Source of the DNA: Caecitellus pseudoparvulus
Taxonomy: Eukaryota; Bigyra: Bicosoecida
Reading direction: 5' to 3'
DNA: 64,000 nucleotides
Assembly (NCBI GenBank): GCA_965644315.1
Contig: CBFFRQ010000053.1
Location: 186,001-250,000 of the forward strand
This document shows, piece after piece, positions 21,601 through 32,517 of the stretch. Each line of letters starts with the position of its first letter. Within the stretch, counting starts at the first letter, position 1. The translations under genes and the position numbers were made by a program. The notes beneath the pieces were generated by a model. The model searched no databases. It saw only the letters and a list, made by a program, of their open reading frames with translations, and was not told the DNA's origin.

Positions 21601-24600
21601 GCAGACTCGCTGATGTCCCCGGGCTGCACGTCAGCATCGTCCGCGGGGCCAGACGCCTCCCCGGGCTCGTGCCCGGCAGACACCACCAAGCCCGGCTGCA
21701 GCAGGTGTGCTAGCTTCAAGTGTTTGGAAAGGAAGCCACCCATGGCAGCAGCCCGCGGCTGCGTGTGGTCTGGGGTGGGCACAGCTTGCGGCGCCGCAGC
21801 GCCTGCCCGACCCACAGGCAGCATGCTGCCCCACCAAGCACCCAGAGGGAGGCACGCGGCCGCCCAAGCCAGCGCCTCCCGGCGTGCCTCCTGGCTCGCC
21901 TGCATGTGCAGGCCCGACCCCGGCTGGGGCAAGAGCTCTGCCGCATTCAGCAGGAGGAGGGAGCGAGGGGGTAGGGACGCATGCAGCTCGTGGGCAGCGG
22001 TGGCGAGGGCAGGCGGCGGGCTCCACAGGTCCACGGTGCCGTCGGCCCCTGGCACCAGCAGAGTCCCAGTGGCCAGCGGCGTCTGGCCTCCGCCCGCCTC
22101 CACCAGCCGCTGCTGGTCGTGCAGCTCCAACAGGGTGGCACTAGCCGCTGCTGCAAGGACTGGGCTGGCTGCTACCGCGAGGGCCATGGGCAGCACGAGG
22201 GCCCCCGCATCTGCTACAGCAGCCTGAAGGGACGTCGGCAGGATGGGCAGGGGCTCTGCCCTGTCACCTGTGTGCCAAACCAGGGCCAGCGTGGGGTAGC
22301 ACGGCAGGCGCGGCGCCGAGTGGGGGGAGGGCGCTGGGCTGAGCATGCTGTGCACCCACTCCCCGTGCGCCTGCTCCTGCATCTCGTGCAGCAGCGCGAC
22401 GTTCAATGCTTCAGAGGACGGCACTGCCTTGCTGGCGGGGGGGTTGCGCCACAGCAGGGTCGTGCCGGGGGGAGGGCGCGATGGCACAATAGCCGTAGCA
22501 GCACCATCATCCAGTAGCGCTGAACCGGCGGCGACGCCGGCGCCGTGCAAGGCCTGGTCTGCCAGCCGCAGCCACTGCTCGTGCACTGGCAAGCTCAGCA
22601 GGGCGATGGCAGTGGCCAGGGACACGCCTTGGCCGAGGTCCTCCTCCCCCGTGACACTGCCGTTGCTGGCCTCCCGCAGCAGCGAGGACAGGGCCGCCAT
22701 GGAGGAGCAGGAAGAGGAGGCGCCCGCCAAGACGGGGGAGGGCGGTGGGATGGGACTTCCCTCCTCTCCGCCCTCTGGCGCCACCGCCTCGCCCGCCGCC
22801 CCGCTCACCCCCTCGTCCTCATCCTCTGATGAGGACCCGTCCGCGAGCAGGTCAAAGGGGTTGCTGGACACAGCACGCACGACTGCCTTGAGGGCACGCT
22901 CGCGCTGGCGAGACTCCTTGGGCCCGTCGGCCCACTCCCGCACCAGCTGGCGCAAGATGACCGTGGCGAAGGAGTCCCCCCGCACCCAGGACTCGGACAG
23001 CTTGGTGCCATCCGAGGCAGAGGTGTGCACGGAGCCAGGGCCCCGGCGAGCGCCGTCCCCGTCCCACCCTGGCACCCGCACAGTGCTGAGCAGGGCCAAC
23101 AGCTGGCGCAGGCGGTGCCAGGCAGCTGACCAGGTCGTCACAGACGCCTGCAGCGCGGAGGACACGAGAGCTGCATCGGCGTCGGGCGCACCCAGTGCCT
23201 GGGGCAGACTCCAGGCGCCGCAGTACTTGGCGGCCGTCTCCACCACACGGGGCACTTGCAGGGCAGGGTCAGGGTGCAGGAGGAGGACGAGGAAGTCGTC
23301 TGTCTGCTGGACGTGGGACACCCAGCAGGAGGCCAGCCAGGAGTGCAGGACGGTGTCCACGGGGCCAGTGCCCGAGGTGAGGGCGGGGGGCGTGCTGCCC
23401 ATGGTCAGGGCCGACGTGGCGCTGTTCCCTGACACAGTGCTGCGGACGGTGCTGGCGTCCAGGGGGTCCGCTGCCTCGCCTTCGCCCGCAGGCGCCGCAC
23501 TGGCTCCCGTGCCGCCCTCTGTCTGGGCTGGGGCCTGGTTGGGTGAGGCGATGGGCAGCCAGCGCATGTAGCCCGAGAGAGCGGAGAGCTTCAAGTGTTG
23601 TGTCAGGCCCAGCGCCGCTGCCAACGGCGGGCACTGCACGACAGGCAGCACCGACTCGCCTGCTGGGCTATCTCCGCTGGGCAAGGCCGACATCCTGAAC
23701 AGGTTCTTGTGGTTGGGCATGTGGGTGCTCCAGGTCTCCGGCTGCGCGGCGGCGCCGCCTTGCCCCACCGCCGTGTCTGGCGTGGCAGGCACCAAGTCCT
23801 CCACCAGCACTTGGCCAGGCACGTGCGTGGCCACGGAGGCCATGCGCCACTGGTCGTGCTTCGCCAGAGGGCGTGGCCGCCGCACCGGCACCCAAGTCCC
23901 CTCCACCTCCGGCACGTCAGGACCCTGCAGGTCGGTGGTGAAGTGCGGCAGGCTGAGGCTGCCTGGGCCCTCCAGGGCAGTGGTGCTGGGTGGCGTCGCG
24001 TCAGGGGCCTCCTCCTGCCCCACCTGAGGCGTGAAGGGCAGGCGGCCCCAGGTGAAGGCGGTGGCATCCCGCATGACGACGATGGAGTGGTCCCACCCCG
24101 CCGCCATGGAGGCGACCGTGTGGCCCCACACCCCCCCCAGCACCAGCACAGGGTCTGCGGCATAGGACGCTTTGGGGTCTCCTGGGAACTCCCCTTGGTG
24201 CCACACATGCCCTGCCTCGTCAGCGATGACCAAGTGAGCTGGCCCCACCGCCACTCGGGCCGGCGCTGCCTCCAGGTCCGCAGACTCCATGGCACTCCAC
24301 CGCAAGGTGCGCAGGGGGTCCCTGCGGCCAGACAGCGCCGTGTGGGTCAAATCCACCCACGGCGACGCACCCCACACCACTAGCTGGTTGTCCACAGTCA
24401 CGGCAGCGGAGCGGGTGAAGCCTGCCGAGATGTGCTTGGCTCTGGAACCGGAGAGCGGCGAGCACAGCACAGGCCGCGCCGAATGCAGCATGTGAGACGA
24501 GGGAGGGACTCCCAACTGCCCATGGGAGTTGGAGCCCAACGCGAGGACTGCCTTGTCAGACCGCAGGAACACAGCGTGATCGTCACCCGCAGCAACTTGC

Positions 24601-25027
24601 AAGATCTGCACAGGCCAGGAACGGTCGGCACGCAGTGAGGGGGCGCAGCCTGGAAAGTTCCCCCCATCACGAGAAGTCGGGAATCAACCAGCGCTTGCCT
24701 GGCCCTTGCTTTGCGCAGGGGCACGCATACAGCGCCCGCATGGCCACCCCGCCCGGCACCCGCCGCGTTGCGGAAAAAGAACCTGAAACTCACCTTCGAC
24801 TGAAAAGGCATGCGGGAGATCCGCGGGCTGAGGGAGACGACAGAACCATTTTCCTGCAGTACATACACTACACCATGTGTTGCTGCAGTGGCTTTGACGG
24901 CCACTTGCGGAGCTTGCAGGGTCAGCCCCGTCTGGCCTTGGTGCCCCGTGGCTACCGCGACGATGGGGAAAGCCATGATGCCCGATCCGCACCGAGCTCG
25001 ACCCACACCACTGGCACTGCCGCTCAT
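18627..25027 (-). CDS. Giant RCC1-repeat and BTB-domain protein (IBTK-like)
   Basis: Exons 25027-24794 and 24605-18627 join in phase to about 2070 residues; the ATG at 24979 is an alternative start. RCC1-type blades run through about residues 1-330 (VAAGDDHAVFLRSDKAVLALGSNSHGQLG, HISAGFTRSAAVTVDNQLVVWG, SMAAGWDHSIVVM). A BTB/POZ fold lies near the C terminus (PVVHLPLYVTPAVLQAALQYLYTGRCSI and AWRLPGLHALAEHYL). A weaker partial BTB-like segment may precede it. The middle is low complexity and carries a basic patch (TRRRRGGKARRTGRRT), and the end is strongly acidic. RCC1 plus BTB on one long chain is the layout of inhibitor of Bruton kinase, a CUL3 adaptor, so a ubiquitin-ligase adaptor role is plausible but inferred. 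Confidence 0.75.
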
Positions 25028-25097
25028 GCAGCTTGCCGGGGGTGCATGTGAGTCGCTCTAGGGTGGGCTGGCGGGAGAGCAGATTGTGTCACGAACA

Positions 25098-25103
25098 TGC
25101 ATT
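25098..25103 (-). terminator. Candidate 3'-end hexamer AATGCA
   Basis: The hexamer lies about 40 nt beyond the stop of the CRT-like gene, read on the minus strand. It is one instance of the recurrent post-stop motif in this window. Confidence 0.35.
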
Positions 25104-25143
25104 GCCCAGGCTGGCAGAAGCTGCGACGACGCTGGCGGCCGGC

Positions 25144-26532
25144 CTACACGCTGTACAGGCGCCCACCCCCACCCGTCAGAGAGGACGCCCGGTCGTACAC
25201 GCCGTGGTTGCCATCCATGCCTCCTGCCTTGAGCAGGGCGGCCGTGCCTGTGCCGCCTGCCAGGTCAGAGGACACGGAGGGCACGTGGGACAGTTCGCGT
25301 GCGTAGGGTGCACCGAGGAACGTCGTGAGGAACCAGGTGGGTTGCGGGGACCAGGTGGAGGAGAGGGACGCCACGCTGCTCACACTGTCTGCGCGCTGCT
25401 GCGGCGTCATCTTCACTTGCGTCTCCCCGAAACGATACAGAGCGAGGCCCACCACCGTGAGGCCGAGAGACAGCCACAGCCACAGGGAGACGGGCTCTGT
25501 GTACGGCCCCATGATGGCTCGCGCACCGAAGATGGCGTCGGCGAGGAAAGGCGCCACGGCTGCTAGAATGATGCCGTAGGCGCCTGATTTTTTGACGCTG
25601 ACGTAGAACGACGTCGTGATCTGGGTGGCGGTGATGAGGCCCAGGCACAGGACGAGCCACCAGACGAGGCGGCAGTCCTCTCCCGGCCCGCCGCCCGTCC
25701 CGTTGAAGATGCACGTGCCCGCTGAAGCGAAGTTGTGCTGCATGTCGCTGAAGCGCGGCATGCCGACGGGGCCGTAAATCGTGGGGATGAACAGGAAGTG
25801 CCACGGCAGCTGCCCGCCAGCGTAGAAGAGCACGTTGTACAGGATGTCTGGGCGCTCGCCGGACCGGATGTGCCACGTCGGGCGGGGCCTGAACCACGCC
25901 TCCTTCATGATGCCCAGCGCTGGCGTGATGGCCATGGCCAGGATCATCACCAGCGCCGCGCCGATGTTCGTGCTGCCCCCCGCCGACAGCGCCCCGCCAG
26001 TGAACAGGCCCACCAAGATGCCAGCCAGGCACACTGCCACACCCGCCATCTGCATGATGCTGACTGTGGACCCCAGCAGCAGCCAGTCGAACAGCGGCGC
26101 AAACACCAGCGGCGAGGAGCCGATGATGGTCTGCACAGGCCCGGCGATGAACTTGCTGGTCGCAAACACGCCCGCGGCATTCAGCGTCAGCAGGCAGGAC
26201 ATGATCCACAGCGCAGGGTGTTTCCAAGGAGCCTCGTCCAGGCTGTCGGCCGCCTTGATGAGGCCGGGAGCCGTGGGCACCGCATCCTCGCCATTGGCCT
26301 GACCTGACCGGTTCCCCGCAGCACCCTGCCACAGCTTGCGCCCCGCCAACGCCAGCGAGATGCCAACGACTTGCAAGGCAAACATGCAAGGGAGAAACAC
26401 TGCAATGTGGTCCCCGAATGTCTCCCCGATGAGTCGAATGAACAGCAGCATAAGCCCGGTGCTGAGCACGAAGGCCAGCGCCCCCACCTCCTCCAGGATC
26501 GACACCGACTGCAGCAAGTCAGACAGCCCCAT
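25144..26532 (-). CDS. CRT-like (chloroquine-resistance-transporter-like) membrane transporter
   Basis: The gene is a single exon of 462 residues starting at the ATG at 26532. About ten hydrophobic helices are arranged as in drug/metabolite transporters. Features recalling the CRT/CLT branch are helix text such as SKFIAGPVQTIIGSSPLVF and LAMAITPALGIMKEAWFR, the long lumenal loop between helices 7 and 8 with two cysteines (CIFNGTGGGPGEDC), and ITTSFYVSVKKSGAYG. Plant CLTs move thiols such as glutathione out of plastids; apicomplexan CRT sits in the digestive vacuole. The substrate here is unknown. The C-terminal 70 residues are hydrophilic and Ser-rich. The frame is open further upstream, but that text does not look like protein. 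Confidence 0.7.
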   Translation of the reverse strand: MGLSDLLQSVSILEEVGALAFVLSTGLMLLFIRLIGETFGDHIAVFLPCMFALQVVGISLALAGRKLWQGAAGNRSGQANGEDAVPTAPGLIKAADSLDEAPWKHPALWIMSCLLTLNAAGVFATSKFIAGPVQTIIGSSPLVFAPLFDWLLLGSTVSIMQMAGVAVCLAGILVGLFTGGALSAGGSTNIGAALVMILAMAITPALGIMKEAWFRPRPTWHIRSGERPDILYNVLFYAGGQLPWHFLFIPTIYGPVGMPRFSDMQHNFASAGTCIFNGTGGGPGEDCRLVWWLVLCLGLITATQITTSFYVSVKKSGAYGIILAAVAPFLADAIFGARAIMGPYTEPVSLWLWLSLGLTVVGLALYRFGETQVKMTPQQRADSVSSVASLSSTWSPQPTWFLTTFLGAPYARELSHVPSVSSDLAGGTGTAALLKAGGMDGNHGVYDRASSLTGGGGRLYSV

Positions 26533-27178
26533 GGTTTCCTGCACGAGGTGAGAGGAGAGGGTGGTGCTCTGGCTCGACTGGGCAGATGTGTGGGGTTCTC
26601 GTGCGGCGGGAGCGCGTGGGACGTGGGAGCTGCCCGATTCGCTGGGGTCTGTCGGCCACCTTGACCTTGGTCCAGCGGCGCACACACAGCAGCAAAGCAA
26701 CCGCTCCGAGCGAGCCTCATAAAAAATGTGTGCCCTATGCCTTACCTTTACGATGTTGGTGAAGGGGGGTGTCTTATTCACGGATACCGCAAAAGAGCTG
26801 TGGCCGATGGTGCCAGGGACGGAGTTCCTTGCGGCGCACAGATTCCGCACTGGCCAACACCCACGCCCCTTGAATGCACAGTCAAGCTAGTATTCGAAGG
26901 CTGCACGGCAGCTCGAGGTCAATTAAAGCTCCATACTCCAGCTCTAGTCGAGAATGCCTTTAGTTGAAAAGTGTTGGCCAGTGCCGCATTGAATCGGCAA
27001 GCGGCCCAGGCGGCCTGGCGCTCGAGCATGCTGCAACCCAGCCCCAGCTCCGCAGTCCCTGCTCCCGCGGTTGCGGGAAAACGGGTGGACATGCAGTGCT
27101 GACACAACTATTGGCATTGCCTACTCTCTCTACGGCGCCAACCACGCCAACATGCCATGGGCGCCCAGCCTCTGCAAG
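26533..27178. other. Intergenic region, comparatively AT-rich in part
   Basis: This lies between two minus-strand genes. It must hold the promoter of the CRT-like gene and the 3' end of the EXD3-like gene. An A/T-richer patch (CATAAAAAATGTG) lies near 26718. I found no tRNA, repeat or coding exon. Confidence 0.4.
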
Positions 27179-30020
27179 TCAGAGCGTAGGCGCAACAAGT
27201 GCTGCAGCGTACGTTCCGGCAGGTGGAGCCGGCGCGGCCGCGGGGATGGGCGAGGCCTGAAGTGCGTCTGCCCTTCCCCTGGCATTCTGTTCTTGCCCGC
27301 GCTGCCTGCCCCCCCCTTGCGCCTTGCCACGCTGTGGGCCTTGCTCCGGCTTTTGAGACCGCGCAGCAGGACCGGCCTGCCCATCAGCCTGCAGCTGCTT
27401 GAGCTCCTCCGGCGAAGGCTGCGTGTATGGTCGCCCAATGTCTTGCTTCTTGAAGCACAGAGTTTGGTTTTCAGAGGGCCACTTGGACCAGCGCTGGGCA
27501 GCAATGGCCCTGGTCTTGGCAGGGTGCAGGCGCTGCCACTGCCGGCTGCCCCAGCGTTCATCCACCTTCAAGGTCATGTCCACGAGGGTAAAGGTGTACA
27601 AGGCCATGAAGTGCACTTGCTCTGGCATCAGTGGCCGGCGGTGCCAATCAGAGACTTGTACAGTGCGGTCCATGGGCGCGGTGTAGAACATGTCTGCGAC
27701 TTCGGCGAGAGACGGCCACGCGCCAGGCCCCAGCGCGGCCCCTCGAAGGGATGAAAGGACGGCAGCCGAAAGGTCCACGACACCGCCAGGCATTCCAGCA
27801 CATGACAGAGCTGTCACTTGAGGCAGGGACGCCGCCCAGTGGGCGAACTCCCGCCTCACATTGAACGTCAACATACGGGGACAAGTGGCAGTGCGCTGCT
27901 TGACGTGGCGCTGCTTCAGCTCACCGCGTTGCTTGGCAGGCCCTTCTTGCAGGGCTTGGAGCACGTGCTTGCCGTTACCTTGGGAGGTGGTGGGCAGGTG
28001 CCACATGGGAGACGCGAGGGGTGTGCGCGTTGGCGTCCAGACTGTGTCACCCCAAGTCAGCGGGCTTGCCAGTGTGGCTGGGCTGTGCAGAGAGGTAGGT
28101 GACTCTGCAATTGGAGACGTGCCGCAGTCAGCAGCAGGGACGACGAAAGATTCACTTTCTGCTGCCAGGCACGTGTCAGACGGGGCGCCCAACTCCGGCT
28201 GTGTGAACGATTCGGCGCTAACCCCGACCACATCCTCCAATCCCTGCCCACTCTGCTCGGAATCGACGGGCTGAGCTGTGCTGGCCTGTCTCGCCGCATG
28301 TCTGGACAAACTGCAAGGCTGGCTGGGGTTGAATATGGCCCCCAAGGCTTCGTTCAGGTCCTGGTCACCTACTACGCCACTCAGCAACACGATGTCCAGC
28401 AGGAACACATGAGTTGGGGTGGCCAATGCCAGGCAGCAAATCTGAACAGGCGACGTCCTGCAGACATTGAGCAAGCCTCCGTGTGCAGACGTGTGATGCC
28501 GCATGCCGGCTACGCGTGGCAGCCCAGGCGGTTGCTGCAGCGGCAGTGTTGCAGCAGGTGCCGGCGGGTCACTACTCTGCTCACGTGGAGGTGGCGGGGG
28601 TGTTCCCCAGGCTCCAGGTACACGGGCCTGGCTCGGACGTTGCTGTGCAGCTGGGACGTTTGGGACCCAGAAGCTTTGGAAGGCAATGTACTTTGATCGT
28701 GTCAGCGCCGGGTGCCTGTGCAGGGCCAGCAGCTCGCCAGCAGTGCACACGACGCGAACTTTGACCCGCGCAGGCAACTTCAACGCTTGAGAGGGGGCAC
28801 GGGGCGTAGTCGCAGCACTTTGAGCCACTTCCACAGGTGACAGAAGGCGGACACCTGGCAGGGGGACACCAAGCAGCGTGCAGTACTTTCGCACTCGGCG
28901 GCTGCCGGCTCCGTGGCTCTGCAGCAGCCCGCTGCAGAGCTCAACCGCAAGGCCGGGGTGAGCCCGTATGAAGCCATCAATCAGCGAGTCATGTACAAAG
29001 GGCTTGGAGCAGAGCCACTTCAAGTGGCTGAACACCCTGGAAGCCGCCAGGCCTTCAAAGGCGGCGAGTGGCAGGTTGAAAGAGTGCACCAGCTTCAGGG
29101 CCGCCTTCGTCTCGCCCAAGCCCGCAACAAGGTTCACAAGGAAGCCTTGGAGGCTGGCGTCCTTGCTCTGGGCCGCTAGTTTGATGGCCAGAGGGCGCTT
29201 GCCGCTGTTCACAACCTGTGCGAGGACGTGAAACAGGTTCAACCCGGTGGGGCATGCAGCCAGGTCTGTGTTGAGCAGGATGCTTGCGACGGCAGTGCTG
29301 CCATGGGGCTTGGCGACGACCTTGTGCAGGCGGGCAATCAAGGCGCCCTGCACTGAGGGCACACTGACCCACCCCGAAATGTGCGCAGCCTTGGAAGCCA
29401 GCACCTCAAACAGCCGAGTGAGCAGCCGCGGGGTCAGGGCCCACACAGCTTGGCAGAGTGCCTGAGCTTGGGCTGCTGACAGAGTCGTGCTGGGGTCTGA
29501 AGAAAACATGGGCACCCCTCGCATCGCGTCCAAGAACGCCAGGCACGCCACAAAGCAGCCGGAGGGGGGGGCACCCGCTGCGTTTCGGGCACGTTTTGCC
29601 TCAAAAGCGGCATCCTGAAGCCAGCCCAAGGCCATCAAGCACGCAGCAAGCGCATCACTCTGCACATGAAGAGGCACAGCGGAATGCACAGCATCGTGGT
29701 CATGCTGCACCTGTGCGCACAGCACACACCAGGGGAACGTTCAGATCTGCAACCAATTTCGACGCTGCAGCCCGGCGACTCGCGCTGGTGCTGCCAGGGG
29801 CAAAGCAGCCTTCTGAGAACGAAACCACCATCCTCATCCAGGAGGTTTGCACGCCATCCACAGCAGGGATAGGCTTCGTCGTTGCCTGCGTAGCGCCGGG
29901 CAGCTTCCTGACCCCATCGCCAGACACCACCTGCGCCTCAGGTAGCTGCTGCTCCTGCAGCGCCCCGACGCTGGCTGGCTGGGCGGCCATCAAGTCGCGA
30001 GCGGGGGGGGCACTGAGCAT
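27179..30020 (-). CDS. EXD3/Mut-7-like protein with degenerate DEDD exonuclease motifs
   Basis: Exons 30020-29730 and 29659-27179 join in phase, giving up to 923 residues; the ATG at 29990 is an alternative start. The N-terminal half is alpha-helical and HEAT-like. The second half follows the 3'-5' exonuclease pattern of Mut-7/EXD3: SKYIAFQSFWVPN (about 420), VQICCLALATPTHVFLLDI (about 505), LTFNVRREFAHWAASLP (about 696) and MDRTVQVSDWHRRPLMPEQV (about 770). The catalytic acids appear to be gone: the usual D-x-E of motif I is Q-S-F, the motif II Asp is not evident, and the motif III YxxxD reads FMALYTF. It is therefore probably a non-catalytic RNA-related protein. The tail is Gln/Gly/Arg-rich. 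It starts 75 nt after the RHL1 stop. Confidence 0.65.
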
Positions 30021-30095
30021 GAAAGGTGCGATGCAAGCATGCGGGGAGCCACAGCGTGCATGTGAATTGTGTCGTGAACTCCTTCCTGTGCCGGT

Positions 30096-31328
30096 TTACT
30101 CATCCTGAAAATCCTCATCGTCGCTGTCGTCAAAGGCGGAGGACTGTGAGGACGGTGATGCCTCCTCTGAGTCGCCACTGTCAGAGTCGGACCCCGCCTC
30201 CGAGCGCTCCTCGCTTCCCTGGTGCGCAGGCTTGGCCCGTGCACTGCCGCGTCGGGGGGCAGCCCGCCGCTTGGGAGGAGGCCGCCCGTCCCCAGACTCA
30301 GTCGCATCACTGTCCTGGCTCGCCTGGTCCGACGACGAGTGCACCACCACCGCCACCCCATCAGAGCTGTCTTCCGAGTCGGATATGCCGCCTGGTGCAG
30401 GGGAGCTCGCAGGCAGGCGCTGGCGCTTGACACCGCCGACAGCGCCCGGCGCCGGCGCCAGCAGCGAGGCTCGAGACACCACCACCTCCTCCACCTCACT
30501 GTCGGGGACACTGGCGTCGTCGCCGCTGTCACTGTCGCTGCCCCCTCCCGCCTCCTCTGCCAAGTCCTCTTCAGCTAGACTCGTGACGACGGCGGCGGCG
30601 CGGCGTCGGCGGCCGCCACGTGCGCTGCTCGCGCTGGAAACCTGGCTGTCTTGGGTGGCAGTGGGGATTTCTTGGGAAGACGCTGTTGCCCTGCGGCGCG
30701 GGCGCCCGCACCCGGCAGAAAATGTGGACAGGGGAAGCGCGTCTTGGATCAGCTCAGGCGGCAGGGTGGCTGCGCCGTCCTTGCCCTGCCAGACAGCGCT
30801 GGAGAAGACCACCACCGCGTTGAAGACGTCTTCGCAGACAATGCCCGCCTTGGAGCACTGAAGGGTCATGAAGCGGGCTGTGGCAGGCTTCACCACGGCG
30901 CCTTGCAGGAGGATGTCACCCTGTGCAGCCAAGCTCCAGGTCGTGCGCCGCGGAATTTGAACGCAGCCACACCACAGCGCTCACCTGGGGAAAGTGCAGC
31001 GTCATGGTCGGGGTGCCAGTGTTCATCCCCGATATCTTGCCGATGGTCCCGCCTTTCACGCTGGCCAGGGAGCCCGGCAAGGAAAAAAGGAACTTGGCTT
31101 TGCGAGTCGTGCCTTTGCGCTGGATGTCTTGCCCAGACACTGCTTTGAGCCCTGCGCAAGCGTCGTGCCGCGTGGCTGTGCGACCCGTCGCTCGAGTTGG
31201 GCGCCCACTGCATGGCACGCACCGGCTCCAGGCTGCAGCTGGGGGAACTCCTCCGCCTTGGTGGCCGCGATGCTGCCCCCAGCTGCCAACGCAGCGTCGT
31301 ACACGGCACGTGCCTCCACCCTTGCCAT
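30096..31328 (-). CDS. RHL1: RHL1 homologue, DNA topoisomerase VI accessory subunit
   Basis: Exons 31328-31223, 31151-30985 and 30920-30096 join in phase to 365 residues; Arabidopsis RHL1 is about 355. The conserved core (residues about 40-130) is clear: SGQDIQRKGTTRKAKFLFSLPG, VKGGTIGKISGMNTGTPTMT, LHFPQ, FMTLQCSKAGIVCEDVFN and VVVFSSAVWQG. The C-terminal 235 residues are disordered, alternating acidic Ser/Asp stretches with basic patches (RRRRAAAVV, PPKRRAAPRRGSARAKP), suiting a nuclear DNA-binding role. In plants RHL1 works with SPO11-3, TOP6B and BIN4 in topoisomerase VI, needed for endoreduplication. The function here is inferred from the family. Introns are 71 and 64 nt. Confidence 0.85.
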
Positions 31329-31518
31329 TCGCAGATTGCCGAGCCCGAGAGCACACACAAAGAAGACGACAACTCATACATTGCTGGTGGCACCACTTCG
31401 AACTTGGGCGATTGGAGTTGTTTTGGGCTGCCGCTGCAGCTGCACAGCAGCTTGCGCGCCGCTTGCGGCGCTGCAATTACAATGGGACACGGTGTGTCTG
31501 CGTGCGGCTTGCCCCGCT

Positions 31519-32313
31519 TCAATCCTCATCCACGCCTTCCAGCAAGTCCCGGGGGTTGACTTCTCCCGAGATCTCATAGTATTCGTCAAAGTGGTCCACG
31601 ATGCCCAGCGCCAGGGCCAGGGAGCCGGTGTGGAAGTCCTCCGCACCGCCCAGCCCCTCGAAGCCCGTGATGCGCTTGGAGTGGTCCGCGACGCCCTCCT
31701 TGAAACGCACGAGGGTGGGCAGCGTGCGCACCTTGAGCTTGCCCACGAAGAAGGGCGCCTTCTCGGCGTTGAGTTTGATGAACTTGACGCCCAGGAAGCG
31801 GGGCGCCAGGCGGGCCAGGTGCTTGTCCATGACCTTGCACTTCTCGAAGTCGGTGTGGTAGAAGTGGCACACGACGTGCTTGCTGCCCGTGACTTCCTTC
31901 AGGAAGTCCTCCTCTGTGATTTCCGTGTACTTGCCGTGCCCGGCTGCCTTGGCCGCCTGTGCATCGGCAGCCTTTTTCTTCATGGCTGCCAGGCGACGCT
32001 CACGGATGGCTCGCAGCTCGGGGTCGTCATCGCCGTCCACGTCTGCCTCGTCCTCCACCTCCCGGGCATCTTCTGTGCCTTCTGTCAGCTCAGCAGCTGT
32101 GCTGCCTGCTGCGGCAGCTGCCGGCATCGCGGCGCGTTTCTTGGCCTCCTCAGCGGCAGCCTCCTCGTCTTCCTTGATCTTGGCGTACTTCACGCGGAGA
32201 TCTTCGATGGCTCCCTCCAGGCGGCGCTGGGCTTCTCCTGCAGTAGCATCCATGATGTCAGTTGCCTCTGACATGCGCTTGGAGATGCCTCTGGCGCTGG
32301 TGTCCAAAGCCAT
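31519..32313 (-). CDS. TXNDC9: Thioredoxin domain-containing protein 9 (phosducin-like)
   Basis: This is an intronless gene of 264 residues. A helical N terminus (residues about 1-120, rich in Glu, Ala, Lys) is followed by a thioredoxin fold: YTEITEEDFLKEVTGSKHVVCHFYHTDFEKCKVMDKHL, then FIKLNAEKAPFFVGKLKVRTLPTLVRFKEG with the cis-proline LPT. The usual CxxC is missing; a single Cys sits in FEKCKVMD, as in human TXNDC9 and other phosducin-like proteins, which act as CCT chaperonin cofactors for actin and tubulin folding rather than as redox enzymes. The C terminus is acidic (LLEGVDED). Confidence 0.92.
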   Translation of the reverse strand: MALDTSARGISKRMSEATDIMDATAGEAQRRLEGAIEDLRVKYAKIKEDEEAAAEEAKKRAAMPAAAAAGSTAAELTEGTEDAREVEDEADVDGDDDPELRAIRERRLAAMKKKAADAQAAKAAGHGKYTEITEEDFLKEVTGSKHVVCHFYHTDFEKCKVMDKHLARLAPRFLGVKFIKLNAEKAPFFVGKLKVRTLPTLVRFKEGVADHSKRITGFEGLGGAEDFHTGSLALALGIVDHFDEYYEISGEVNPRDLLEGVDED

Positions 32314-32497
32314 GGTGGGTAACGGTACGTGCGGAAATCGCCGACAACGCCAGAGCAGCCGCGCCGGAGAACGACGGTGGTCAGGGGGGAGATGGGGGCG
32401 GCACGAGCTTGGGGGGCGATGGTTCAGGCGCGGGTGAAGTGCGGGGTTGTGAAATTTTCCGGGGCGCTGCTGCAGCCTGGCGAGGCAAGACGAGCAC

Positions 32498-32503
32498 TGC
32501 ATT
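32498..32503 (-). terminator. Candidate 3'-end hexamer AATGCA
   Basis: The hexamer lies 15 nt beyond the stop of the neutral sphingomyelinase gene on the minus strand, in line with the recurrent post-stop motif. Confidence 0.3.
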
Positions 32504-32517
32504 CACAAGCATGTGGC

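Noticed and set aside
29711-29729. A 19-nt GT...AG segment in the EXD3-like gene that would restore the frame as an ultra-short intron.
   Set aside because: A 70-nt intron (29729-29660) with the same donor and a later CAG acceptor also restores the frame and fits the size of the other introns.
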